Shown one piece after another: positions 34,424-42,653 of a stretch of DNA of 42,653 nucleotides. A program made the translations under genes and the position numbers. The stretch is from contig NW_005200701.1 in the NCBI RefSeq assembly GCF_000372725.1, positions 112,138 to 154,790 on the forward strand, given 5' to 3'. The first letter of the stretch is position 1; each line of letters opens with the position of its first letter. Origin of the DNA: Emiliania huxleyi CCMP1516. Lineage: Eukaryota; Haptophyta; Isochrysidales; Noelaerhabdaceae. Under the pieces are notes generated by a model that was not told where the DNA came from, made no database searches, and was given only the letters and a program-made list of their open reading frames with translations.

Positions 34424-34719
34424 GCATCTGGGACGACGATGGCGATGGCCACCTCTCGCGCCAAGAAGTGGAGAGGGGGCTTCGGCGTGCAGTCGCGCAT
34501 ATCGACACCGATGCCAATGGCTTTTTGGAGCTCGAGGAGCTCCTGGTAGCGTTAGGGGACAGAGCGAGCAAGGGGCTGGCGCGACTCATGATTCAAACCC
34601 TTGACCGCAATCGCGACGGTCGCGTGTCGCTGGAGGAGTTGCACAGTCACTCGCCGAAGTCGTGTGCGGGGGCAACGCCAGGCAGCAGCAGGCTCTCTCA
34701 TAGTACAAACCTTAGGTAG
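34424..34719 (+). CDS. EF-hand calcium-binding exon (partial gene)
   Basis: After a strong acceptor (CCGCCTCTGCACAG at 34423) the frame IWDDDGDGHLSRQEVERGL, AHIDTDANGFLELEELLVAL and QTLDRNRDGRVSLEELHSH gives three consecutive EF-hand loops with Asp/Asn at the metal-binding positions and Glu at position 12. It ends at a stop 23 codons later. This is a calmodulin-like calcium sensor, probably four-handed, with its first hand in an exon I cannot find because a MITE lies immediately upstream. It is the only host gene recognised on the plus strand. Confidence 0.8.
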
Positions 34720-36425
34720 AGTGTCATGTGCGCTGGGCTGGCCTCAGCTGGATCTTCTTATACGGATCTTAATTCGTCAGATTTGCCTCACAGATATGCA
34801 GACTGCTGGTGTTTGGTGTAAGGGTCCAGGCCGGAGGGGTTTATCCTAAAAAAAGGAAATGTCCACAGCTCCTGGCAGCCCTCCAGCCCAGCCGACGGGG
34901 AGTCGGGAGATTGCCCGCGCGCGCCCGGCCCTTGGGCGTGCCCCCCACGCACCACGTGTGTGTCTGTGTGTGGAGAAGAGAGAGTTTATCTTTCCCGTAC
35001 CTTACGAAAGAGACGCCGTCGGTCAACCCGTCATGCGGCAGGTGGCTTGCTTTGGCTCGCTGCCACCGCGGTGGCTCACCAAGGACTTTTCAGCGTGCTG
35101 CGTCATCACCGCGCGGCGCGCAAGCCACGCCTCACCCGGGCAAAAAGAACGACCGCGCGCCGCCGCCGCCCGCCTCGCCGCGCCGCGCCGCGCCTCGCCT
35201 CGCCTCGCCTTGCCGCAGCGCACGCGCACACGCACCCACGCGCCCGCGCTCGCTCCGCGAGAGCGAAGCAACCCTCCAAGCGAGTTCCGAACCGGGAGCC
35301 AAAAGGTCCCGGCTCGAACCGCGAACCGGTTCGACCACCGCCGCTGGCGGTTCTTGCAAAGGCATCAAAGGCAGTGCTTGATATAGTGTGAAATAGTGCG
35401 AGCGCGCGAGATACTCACCCGACCCACCGTGCCCTCGCGAAAGAGATCTCGCGCCGCACGCGCTCGCACACGCCGCCCGAGAGCACTCCCACCCCCGCCG
35501 CCTCGCAAGCTCACAGGTTGATTTGAGGAGAAGCAGCTGGGGGAGGTCAAAGCGGGAGAAGGCGGCACGGCGGCGGCGGCGCGGCCCCCCCCCCACCCCC
35601 ACGCCTCCGGGTCGTGCGTACCGCCTCCGGGCGCGAGTGTCCCCCCAGCGTCTGCTCCGGCAGTCGCTCCGGTAATCAGGCCGAGAGTACCAGGGAGGAG
35701 GGGAGAAGAGCCCAGGGTGGGGAGAGGAGAAGAGCCCAGGGAGGGGGGAGGAGAAGAGCCCAAGACGGCCTCCCTCTCCCTCCCCTCCCACCGGGCCTCC
35801 CTCTCCCTCTCCTCCCACCGGGCCTCCCTCTCCCCCTCCTCCCGCCAAGCACCGACAGTCTCGAGGGGCCAGCCGCTGGAAGGGGCAAGCCAGCGGCACG
35901 AGGGCTTCAGCCACACAGCTACCAAGGGAACGCGACCCACACAAAGCACCAAAGTTAGGCATACCCCCCGGCGCAGTGTCCCCCGCTATGTGTCGCCGTT
36001 TGTCGGGGCACGCTATCCTGTGCAGTCAGGGCAAGTGGGGGCGGGGTGGACAGCCCAGCGCAGATGCACTGGGATCTCTCTGCCCAGTCCGGGGGTGCGT
36101 CGAACCTTCCATCACCCTGTCGGAAGCGGCGTGCCGGTGGAGGCACGTCCGGGTTTTGGAAGTAAAGATATATTACTTTTTCCCGTACCTTACCGTATAC
36201 CACCCAGTTCGTACACGCCTACACACGAGACTCACACGAGTCCGGCCCGACGAGCTGGAGCTCTCTGCGTAAGTCTAAGTATGGGTGAATGCTACATCTG
36301 CCTCTCGGTCCAAGTGATACGCGACAACCACGGCCGTGCTGCATGGGCCGATGCGCCGCCACCGTTCCTCGTCCCGCGCTCCCACTTCCGCTCAATACAC
36401 GCAAATCACGGCCTCGATCGATGTC
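34720..36425. other. Gene-poor interval with simple tandem repeats
   Basis: No supported gene. A 276-residue minus-strand frame (35132-35962) is open only because it crosses Gly/Pro-coding tandem repeats: GAAGAGCCCAGGG units at about 35703-35765 and a ~33-bp CCTCCCACCGGGCCTCCCTC unit at about 35770-35850. TTTCCCGTACCTTAC occurs at about 34990 and again near 36180. Confidence 0.5.
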
Positions 36426-37859
36426 TCACCGCCCCGGCGCCCACGCCTCGATCTTCTTGGGCAGCAGCTGGTTCGACAAGTCCTCTCCATTTCCTAGGCA
36501 GCCGTTCTCGCCCTCGCCCCAGCTCCAGACGGCGCCGTCAGCGGTGAGGGCGAGGCTGTGGCGGGCTCCCGCCGACACAGCGACGACGCGCTGGCCAGCA
36601 AAGGCTTCGACCTTCTTCGGCAGCAGCTGGGTCTGCTGGTCGCCGTGGCCCAGCTGGCCGTGGCCTCCAATGCCCCAGCTCCAAATCTCTCCGTTGGCGG
36701 TGAGGGCGAGGCTATGGAAGCCTCCAGCCGCGACAGCCACGACGCGCTGGTCAGCTAAGGCCTCGACCTTCTTCGGCAGCAGCTGGTCCTGCGTGTCGCC
36801 GTGGCCCAGCTTGCCGCCGCCTCCATAGCCCCAGCTCCAGACAGCGCCGTCGGCGGTGAGGGCGAGGCTGTGGTTGCCGTCTGCTCCTGCCGCCACAGCG
36901 ATGACGCGCCGGCCCGCCAAGGCCTCGACCTTCTTGGGCAGCAGCCGAATCTGCCAGTCGCCGTGGCCCAGCTTGCCGTATTCTCCATAGCCCCAGCTCC
37001 AGACAGCGCCGTCGGCGGTGATCGCGAGGTTGTGGAAGAGTGTAGCTGACATGGCGACGACGCGCTGGCCAGCCAAGGCCTCGACCTTCTTCGGCAGCGG
37101 CTGGTTCTGCTCGTCGCCGTGGCCCAACCGGCCGAAGGTACCATTGCCCCAGCTCCAGAGGGCGCCGTCGGCGGTGATGGCGAGACTGTACCCGGCTGCA
37201 GCCGACACAGCGACGATGCGCAGGCCAGCAAAGGCCTCGACCTTCTTGGGCAGCAGCTGGTCCTGCCGGTCGCCGTGGCCCAGCTTGCCAGAGGAGCCAT
37301 CGCCCCAGCTCCAGACGGAGCCGTCTATGGCGAGGGCCAGGCTGTGGTTCTCTCCCGCCGACACACTCACGGCGCGCTCGCCTCCCAGCGAGGAAGGGAG
37401 GCGGGTCGGCGTGTTCAGCCGCGTCACGCCCTCGCCGTGGCCGAGGAGGGGTTGATCCGGCGCATAGCCGCACGACGAGAGCCGCCCCTCGCCGACGATG
37501 AAGAGGCTGTGCCGAACGCCTGCGGCCGCCCTCGCCGGCGGGTTGGACTCGCGCAGCAGCGCCGAACAGCACAGCCACCGCACGGGGCAGCCCTCGCTCT
37601 CGGGCTGCGCCGGCAGCTCGAAGCCGCGCTCTTGCGCCCACAGGCGGATGCCCTCCACCGCAAGCGAGGCGTGGAAGAGCAGCGAGACGGCCGCGACGCG
37701 AGCGATGTCGGCGGGGTCGCAGCGAGAGACGACGCGCACGAGGAGGTCCGTGGGGAGGTCGAGGAGGTGGGTGGGCGGCGGCGTGTTCGGCGAGGGATCG
37801 GCGGTGGCGGCGGCGGCGAGGCGGCGCGAGCGGCGCCGCGGGGCAGACATCGCGAACAA
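36426..37859 (-). CDS. F-box protein with RCC1-type beta-propeller
   Basis: A single exon of 477 residues. Residues of about 30-72 (HLLDLPTDLLVRVVSRCDPADIARV) are an F-box, the part that binds Skp1 in SCF ubiquitin ligases. From about 110 onward come seven RCC1 repeats. Five are nearly identical (DGAVWSWGYGxxGKLGHGD, LLPKKVEALAGQRVVAV, SLALTA), about 52 residues or 156 bp each. The propeller probably chooses the ubiquitination substrate. High similarity among repeats at DNA level suggests recent amplification or gene conversion. The start at 37859 gives a short basic lead-in; a second Met lies three codons later. The DNA upstream resembles that upstream of the epimerase. Confidence 0.9.
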   Translation of the reverse strand: MFAMSAPRRRSRRLAAAATADPSPNTPPPTHLLDLPTDLLVRVVSRCDPADIARVAAVSLLFHASLAVEGIRLWAQERGFELPAQPESEGCPVRWLCCSALLRESNPPARAAAGVRHSLFIVGEGRLSSCGYAPDQPLLGHGEGVTRLNTPTRLPSSLGGERAVSVSAGENHSLALAIDGSVWSWGDGSSGKLGHGDRQDQLLPKKVEAFAGLRIVAVSAAAGYSLAITADGALWSWGNGTFGRLGHGDEQNQPLPKKVEALAGQRVVAMSATLFHNLAITADGAVWSWGYGEYGKLGHGDWQIRLLPKKVEALAGRRVIAVAAGADGNHSLALTADGAVWSWGYGGGGKLGHGDTQDQLLPKKVEALADQRVVAVAAGGFHSLALTANGEIWSWGIGGHGQLGHGDQQTQLLPKKVEAFAGQRVVAVSAGARHSLALTADGAVWSWGEGENGCLGNGEDLSNQLLPKKIEAWAPGR

Positions 37860-38003
37860 AAGAATTTAAACTTTAGCATACAAGCCCCTCTCACAGCAGA
37901 CTGGCTCGGACTGGCACTACAAAATTAAAGAATTTAAACTCGCTCACAGCAGACAGGCTCGACACATCCCTCCCTTGGGTTGTCTGTTTTCTTTCTTTCT
38001 TTC
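37860..38003. repeat. Shared upstream block (AAAGAATTTAAAC repeats)
   Basis: AAAGAATTTAAAC followed by CTCACAGCAGAC and GGCTCG occurs twice here (about 37860-37915 and 37925-37962) and once at 13064-13108. A 40-bp piece with a CTTT run (shared with 8240-8282) splits the second copy from the retroelement tail at 38003. Confidence 0.75.
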
Positions 38004-39180
38004 GACACAGGTGCGAACTGGCGCGTGCTAGTACTATCACCGGCACACCACCGGAGCGACTCCGTTAAGAGCGGCAATGCACTTAGCACCGTGCACAATG
38101 CCGCTGTCCCCGCACGCTAGCTCGTTCACCGTCTGCCACGCCACGGCGGTGTGGAGAACGACAGACAAGCGCTGCATCTGCAGCCCGTGCCAGTTCTTGG
38201 TGGTCCATGTGACCTCATCGAGGTGCTGAGCGTGCGAAAGTTTGTTACTCAGCTGGTCCGCCGCCTGCCGAAGAATTTTGCGGACGCCGTTCCCGAAGCC
38301 GCCGAACGTCTCGAAGTCGAGCAAACGCAGGTCGCAATTCTTCTCCCGCGCGAACCGGTAGTCGCCCTTCTCGTAGGGGGCCGTCACAGGTGCCCCCGCC
38401 TCCGCCTCCCCCTCACTCTCCCCCTCCTCCTCTTCCGCCGCCGCCGCCTCCGCCTCTGCATCCTCCGCCTCCCCCCCCCCCTCCCCCCCCCCCCCCCCCT
38501 CCGGTCGCGGCCATGCAGCATGCCCTAACACTAAGTCGAGCAGCGCCCGCTCGGTGTTGCCGAAGGCGACAAAAAAGCCCCCTTCCAGCCGAGCCGGTCG
38601 CCACCCTTGCACGCAAGCGAGCTCGTAAGTTTCAAGTCGCCAACGAGGCGCGCATGCCCGTCGCCGATGTTCGCCGCCGCCACGTCAGGTTGTTTTGGGT
38701 TACTGTAACTGAGGTGTGCAGTCGGCTCCATCTCGATGAGCATGCCCCACGCCGAGCGAAGGGTCTTGACGAGTTTGAGCAGGAATTTGTGTCTTGTCGC
38801 GTGCTTCGCACGCGGGTTGACCATTGCGGCATCGCCGAGTTCTTCGTGCGGCTTGCCGTTTGGCGCCTTCTTGCCTGCCTCCACCGCCTGGCAGGCAACA
38901 TCGAGCGGGAGGCCGAGGCGGCGCTGAACTGTAATGCGCATCGCCCACGTCTCCATCTTCATATCATCCCGCATGGGGATCGCATTCAGGAAGGCGCCAG
39001 CCCCCTCCTGGCTGACTGCGACGAAACGAATCGCCTCGCGCCAGCACTTGTGGTTCTTGCACCTGCCAGTCTTGTAGCGGCCGCCCCGCCGAGATGCCTC
39101 GCTGACGAAGGCTTCGGCGAGGGCGAGCCAATTGCGATGGTGTACGCCGGAGGTGTACCGCCGCTGCGCCTGCTGTAAAG
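38003..39180 (-). mobile_element. Retroelement C-terminal nuclease region, frameshifted
   Basis: Two overlapping frames read FVAVSQEGAGAFLNAIP, ITVQRRLGLPLDVACQA, KQPDVAAANIGDGHARL then VGDLKLTSSL. After a frameshift near 38590 they continue FVAFGNTERALLDLVLGH ... LLDFETFGGFGNGVRKILRQ ... MQRLSVVLHTAVAWQTV. The order 'GAFLNAIP - RLGLPL - PD...DLK - FETFGGFG - LSV' resembles the region after reverse transcriptase in LINE-like elements of protists. PD followed by D-L-K matches a PD-(D/E)XK restriction-like endonuclease core. A Glu/Gly-rich low-complexity insert sits at about 38400-38510. The last ~135 bp are duplicated at 13105-13249. One frameshift suggests a dead copy. Confidence 0.7.
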
Positions 39181-40403
39181 AATTTTACAACAAAGGGCTC
39201 TCTTGCCCGCAACCCGATGCCAATCATCCGGCCCGCTGGGTGCGCTTCTTAGCTCCCTGGCCCTGGATGTGCGGTTAATGACTGCACTCCAAGTGCTCCA
39301 AAAGGCGGTCGGGGTCGCACGACACGGTTCACGCGACAGGCGAGGCGCGGGCGACAGCTTCCTCAGAAGCCGTCGCCCGCACCACAGGAGCAGTCAGACC
39401 ACTCCCACTCCGGCGCCCACCCACTCCCCACCCGCTAAGAAGTTTTTTCTTCGGGTCTGCTGCCCCTCTCCTTAAAATCCCTGTGTGGTGGCGGCGTGCC
39501 GTCCTCCCATCCCTCCGGTGGCCAGCACCTCGGCTTGGCGTCTCGCCGCGCGGAGGGTTTTGTCATAGTGAGGACGCGTGGCGCGGAGCACGACCCGACC
39601 GCCGGACCGCGCACACGTCTGACGTCACAAAATCGAAAAGAGGCGGGATCCACGCCCCGGTGTGGGTCACAAGTTGTCACGTTTGCGAGAACACATGTTC
39701 TACAGCGCCGCACACGTCTCTCATCGGTCCCTCGTGACGCAACACGCGGACAAGTTCGTCGGCGAGGGTCGCGCTGTCGGACGGAGGCGCCTCGACCGCC
39801 GACGAGGCGGGCATGAGCGAGCGCGAGAAGATGGCCGCGGCGCTCGCTCGGCGTGGGCTGTAGGAGGCCACGGCGGCGGTGGTGCGGTGATTGCGGCGGT
39901 GGCGTGATCGCCCCGACGTCATGCGGTCGGTGGTCGTGGTGCGTCCGAATTTTCTTCTCTTCGGCGCGGCGTCACCCGCTCTTCTCGTGCTCTTGAGCTC
40001 AAAAGAAGTAGTTGACACTCCGCGCAAAGCGGTTGGTACTCGACTCTGTACACGACACATCAACCCGACCCGCGGCGCGACGTGCGGCGCGTGACCGAAC
40101 GGATCGGATGCCACGTCGCCTATAACGTCACGTATTGAAGAATTCCGCAATCATCTGGCATTTGCGTATTGGACAGCACGCTAAATTCTGTGAGTGCGCT
40201 TGTGTGCCACGTACGATGCCGTCTTCACGGCTGCGTGGATACGCAGAGTGGGGCTCTCGTACGGAAAACTCAATACACAATAGACAATATATACGTGACG
40301 TTTTACGATATAACAGGTCTCCGAGTATCGTACTCGGAGTATCTACGCCCTCACGGCGCGTGTTAACCCTCGGTCCCAGCTACGGTCGCACGCAACACGC
40401 AGC
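39181..40403. other. Gene-free interval with dispersed repeats
   Basis: No supported gene. It contains repeat F in reverse orientation (39222-39299), next to TTGCCCGCAACCC, which resembles the MITE end, and a copy of the 8206-type repeat at 39475-39520. 40130-40370 is AT-richer. Confidence 0.5.
39222..39299 (-). repeat. Dispersed repeat F, inverted copy
   Basis: Reverse complement of the MITE interior at about 34083-34172, including CACTTGGAGTGCAGT, ACATCCAGGGCC and AGCGGGCCGGATGAT. Probably a truncated relative of that MITE. Confidence 0.75.
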
Positions 40404-41485
40404 TCACAGAGCAACCGACGCTTTCGGTTGCAGCAGGCGGCGCGCAGCTACGCGTCGCCGCCTTTGAGCGGTTGCTGCTGCTCTCGCGCGCTCTCCGCCT
40501 CGGTCGGCGGGTCCTCGCCGCGCTGGGAGGACGGTGCCGCGCCCGCCGCGCCTCCGAGGGTGGCCGACAGGTACGAGTACGTGCCGAGCGAGAGCACGGC
40601 GATCGTCGCGCCGCCGAGCTGGCGCACATTCGGCTGGCCGTCGAAGAAGAGGTAGCCGCCGAGGAGCGTGACGGCGGTCTTGCCCTGCGAGAGCAGGACG
40701 ATCGCGATCGCGCTCGTCAGCTTGATGGCGTACACGTTGAGCGCAAAGGCCGCCGCGCACGAGAGCAGCAGGATGCCGACGCGCTCGGCCGTCGGCTCGT
40801 ACTGGGGCAGCCGATCGGCGCGCGCGTCCAGCAGCGGCACGCTCAGCACGAGCAGCAGCGTCTGCGGCCCCCACGTGCGCCGCATGAGCTCTAACGAGCT
40901 CCAGTCGCGCCGCTGCAACACGTCCTGCTGCAGCACTTTCAGGAGCGCCGACGCGCACGCCGAGGCGGCGGCGGTGAGCGCGCCGCGCACCTCGAAGCTC
41001 ACGTCGCTCACGGTGGCGAGCGCCACGCCCAGGCACGCGCCGAGGAGCGGCAGCGCCAGCCGCGCGTGGGGCAGTCGGCGGTAGACGGCGTACTCGAGGG
41101 CGACGATCAGCGGAGTCACCAGGATCTTGCTCACCTGATAGAGGCCGACCGAGTTGCGCGAGAGCGAGAGGTTGGAGAGCGCATTGTGAAACGCCCACAC
41201 GGCGGTCAAAAACATGAGCTGCCGGTCGAGAGGCTCGGCCCCGCCGCCCCGCCGTGACTCCGCGCTCGGCCTGACCACGTCGAGGCACAAGAGCAGAAGG
41301 AAGTTGGTGGCGTAATGACACGCGGTGAGCGCCGTCGGGAAGCTGAATCTCGCCGTGGTGAATACGAGCTTATTTGCGAGCACCACGCCGACGCCCGACA
41401 CCAGATTCAATGCCAGAGAGCCGGCCTGCGCGACGAGGGCCGACATGACGAACGAATAGAATCGGCCGCGATGGCGTCGGCACAT
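40404..41485 (-). CDS. Triose-phosphate/nucleotide-sugar transporter family membrane protein
   Basis: A single exon of 345 residues with about ten hydrophobic helices, the size and pattern of the drug/metabolite transporter superfamily. ANKLVFTTARFSFPTALTAC, NLSLSRNSVGLYQVSKILVT and LLSQGKTAVTLLGGYLFFDG are typical TPT/SLC35 blocks. The Lys in YQVSK and in SQGK are the usual substrate-contact sites. Such antiporters carry sugar phosphates across plastid envelopes or nucleotide sugars into the Golgi. No plastid leader is evident, which favours Golgi or ER. The hydrophilic C-terminus (EREQQQ-like, ending KGGDA) faces the cytosol. The start at 41485 is the first Met; MSALVAQ at residue 14 is an alternative. 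Confidence 0.88.
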
Positions 41486-41548
41486 AAGCGCACATCCGCA
41501 TGGGTCCCCGCAGGCAGCCTAGGAGGGGGTGAGAGGGCCGGACGGTGT

Positions 41549-42290
41549 CGAGGTGTGAAGAGGCGCCGTTCACACTTTTTGCTATGAACATGGCTCGGCT
41601 CGCCGACTCACGATACGCCCTTCACGGCGTGTGCAGCACTCGCTCCTCTTCTAGACTCTGCACGTGCCGCGCTCTGCACGTGCCGTGCTCTCCACGCGGC
41701 GCGAAGCGCCGCTAGAGCGGCTAGACGGCGAAAGACGACTTAACGGCTCCGAGGTGTGGAGAGACGATTCTCACACTTTTCGACTCGGGTAGGGCTCGCG
41801 ACGCCGACTCATCAGACGCCGTTCACGGGGCGTGCTGCGCGTGTGCTGCGCTAACACGCTCGGCGCTGTAGCGCGGCGCGGAGCGCCCTTGGGGCGGCAA
41901 GAAGGCGCTAGACGGCGTTCACGGCTCGAGGTGTGAAGAGACGATTCTCACACCTTTTGCCATGCCTTTTGCTATGAATAGGGCGCAGATCGCCGACTCA
42001 CGAGACGCCCTTCACGGCGTGTGCTCAGCACGTGCTCCTCTGTACGCGCCGCGCTCTCCAGACTCCACACGGCGCGCAGCGCCGCTAGAGCGGCTTGACG
42101 GCAAAAAGACTTAGCGGCATCGAGGTGTGAGATAGGGCTCGAGACGCCGTTTCATCAAAGACGCCGTGCAAGGGGTGTGTCGCGCGTGTGCTGTGATGCA
42201 CTCTCGGCGCCGTTTGCACGGCGCGGAGCGCCCACTTGGGGCTTGGGGGGCGGAGAGAGCGAGGTACACGGCTTTAGAAAGCTCTAGAGC
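41549..42290. repeat. Tandem satellite with alternating A and B units
   Basis: Four units of 165-200 bp begin with CGAGGTGTG at about 41553, 41749, 41928 and 42120. Units 1 and 3 share AGCGCCGCTAGAGCGGCT. Units 2 and 4 share GCGCGGAGCGCCC and TTGGGGC. The array is thus an A-B-A-B two-unit higher-order repeat of about 370-380 bp. Each unit contains small perfect dyads (GGCGCGAAGCGCC, GCCGCTAGAGCGGC). It lies directly upstream of the transporter gene. Confidence 0.85.
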
Positions 42291-42653
42291 CGCTAAACCC
42301 TGAGCCAAAAAATCAAGCTTCATTGAAGCATGCGTGCCCAGACAGACTCAGACACACCAGTCGCGACGTAATATCGCTTTCCCGGTGCGCTGTGTCGCTC
42401 GTCTCGCACACGTGGCCGCCACCAGCCTGCCCGCCCGATTGGCATTGCGCCGCGCGGCCTCGGCCTCCGACCTGCTGGAGCCATGCATGCCGTCCCATCT
42501 CTGCCGCAACTCTGCCGCAACCGCCGGTGCCGGTGCCCCCCCCCCCCCCCCCTTTTTTATCAAACAGACCCCCTTTGCCACTGCCCCCCATGCCCAGAGG
42601 GGCCGCCTTGGTGAAAATGGCAACCGGCCCCCCCCCCCCGGGAATATCAATCC
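42291..42653. other. Gene-free end of window
   Basis: No supported gene. It has long C-runs at about 42537-42552 and 42630-42640 and a T-run between them. Confidence 0.5.

Noticed and set aside
35132..35962. 276-residue minus-strand frame
   Set aside because: The Gly/Pro/Arg composition comes from purine-rich tandem repeats, with no domain and no splice or start support.

Overview
This is a GC-rich window of nuclear DNA from a eukaryotic microalga. The evidence is spliceosomal introns, a eukaryotic 5S rRNA gene, prefoldin subunit 6, an F-box/RCC1 protein, LL-diaminopimelate aminotransferase with a leader-like N-terminus, and a type I polyketide synthase with a fatty-acyl-AMP ligase. A haptophyte fits best: high GC, about one gene per 3 kb, large PKS genes and many GC-AG introns. 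A pelagophyte, or a dinoflagellate (which also uses GC and GA donors), cannot be excluded from sequence alone. All coordinates, splice sites and repeats were read by eye. A run of 100 Ns at 25196-25295 is an assembly gap.

Layout. 1-1.4 kb: no gene, one perfect 42-bp palindrome. 1.4-3.4 kb: a kringle-domain membrane protein (minus). 3.9-5.4 kb: a frameshifted non-LTR reverse transcriptase (plus). 6.1-8.1 kb: an ankyrin/coiled-coil protein (minus). 8.4-11.0 kb: a complete nine-exon DapL gene (minus). 11.4-11.5 kb: a 5S rRNA gene (minus). 12.0-13.0 kb: an NAD-dependent epimerase (minus). 13.1-16.8 kb: a mosaic of PKS and acyl-AMP-ligase pieces with a retroelement tail at its 3' end. 17-18 kb: nested inverted repeats. 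18.1-21.8 kb: a PC-esterase gene split by a 1342-bp terminal-inverted-repeat element. 23.2-24.0 kb: prefoldin subunit 6. 24.6-26.6 kb: a Lys/Ala-rich gene with a SAM-like start, repeated exon pieces and the gap. 26.6-29.1 kb: repeats. 29.1-31.1 kb: an FAD oxidase with a myristoylation-type N-terminus. 31.6-33.6 kb: a six-exon putative glycosyltransferase. 33.8-34.7 kb: a Tc1/mariner-type MITE, then an EF-hand exon (plus). 36.4-37.9 kb: F-box/RCC1. 38.0-39.2 kb: the endonuclease end of a retroelement. 40.4-41.5 kb: a sugar-phosphate/nucleotide-sugar transporter. 41.5-42.3 kb: an alternating two-type tandem satellite.

How it hangs together. The genes belong to different processes: lysine synthesis, protein folding, glycan modification, polyketide/lipid chemistry and membrane transport. 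They do not form one pathway. Twelve of thirteen host genes lie on the minus strand. The most striking signal is in the introns. Several are bounded by direct repeats of 22-34 bp of exon sequence, and in three cases the intron length equals the repeat offset exactly (65, 66 and 72 nt), so splicing restores a single copy of the coding sequence. Donors are GT, GC and apparently GA. Short ATCTCGGGTA-like minisatellites recur inside introns of unrelated genes. Together this looks like recent intron gain by segment duplication or staggered-break repair, alongside insertion of TIR elements and LINE-like tails.
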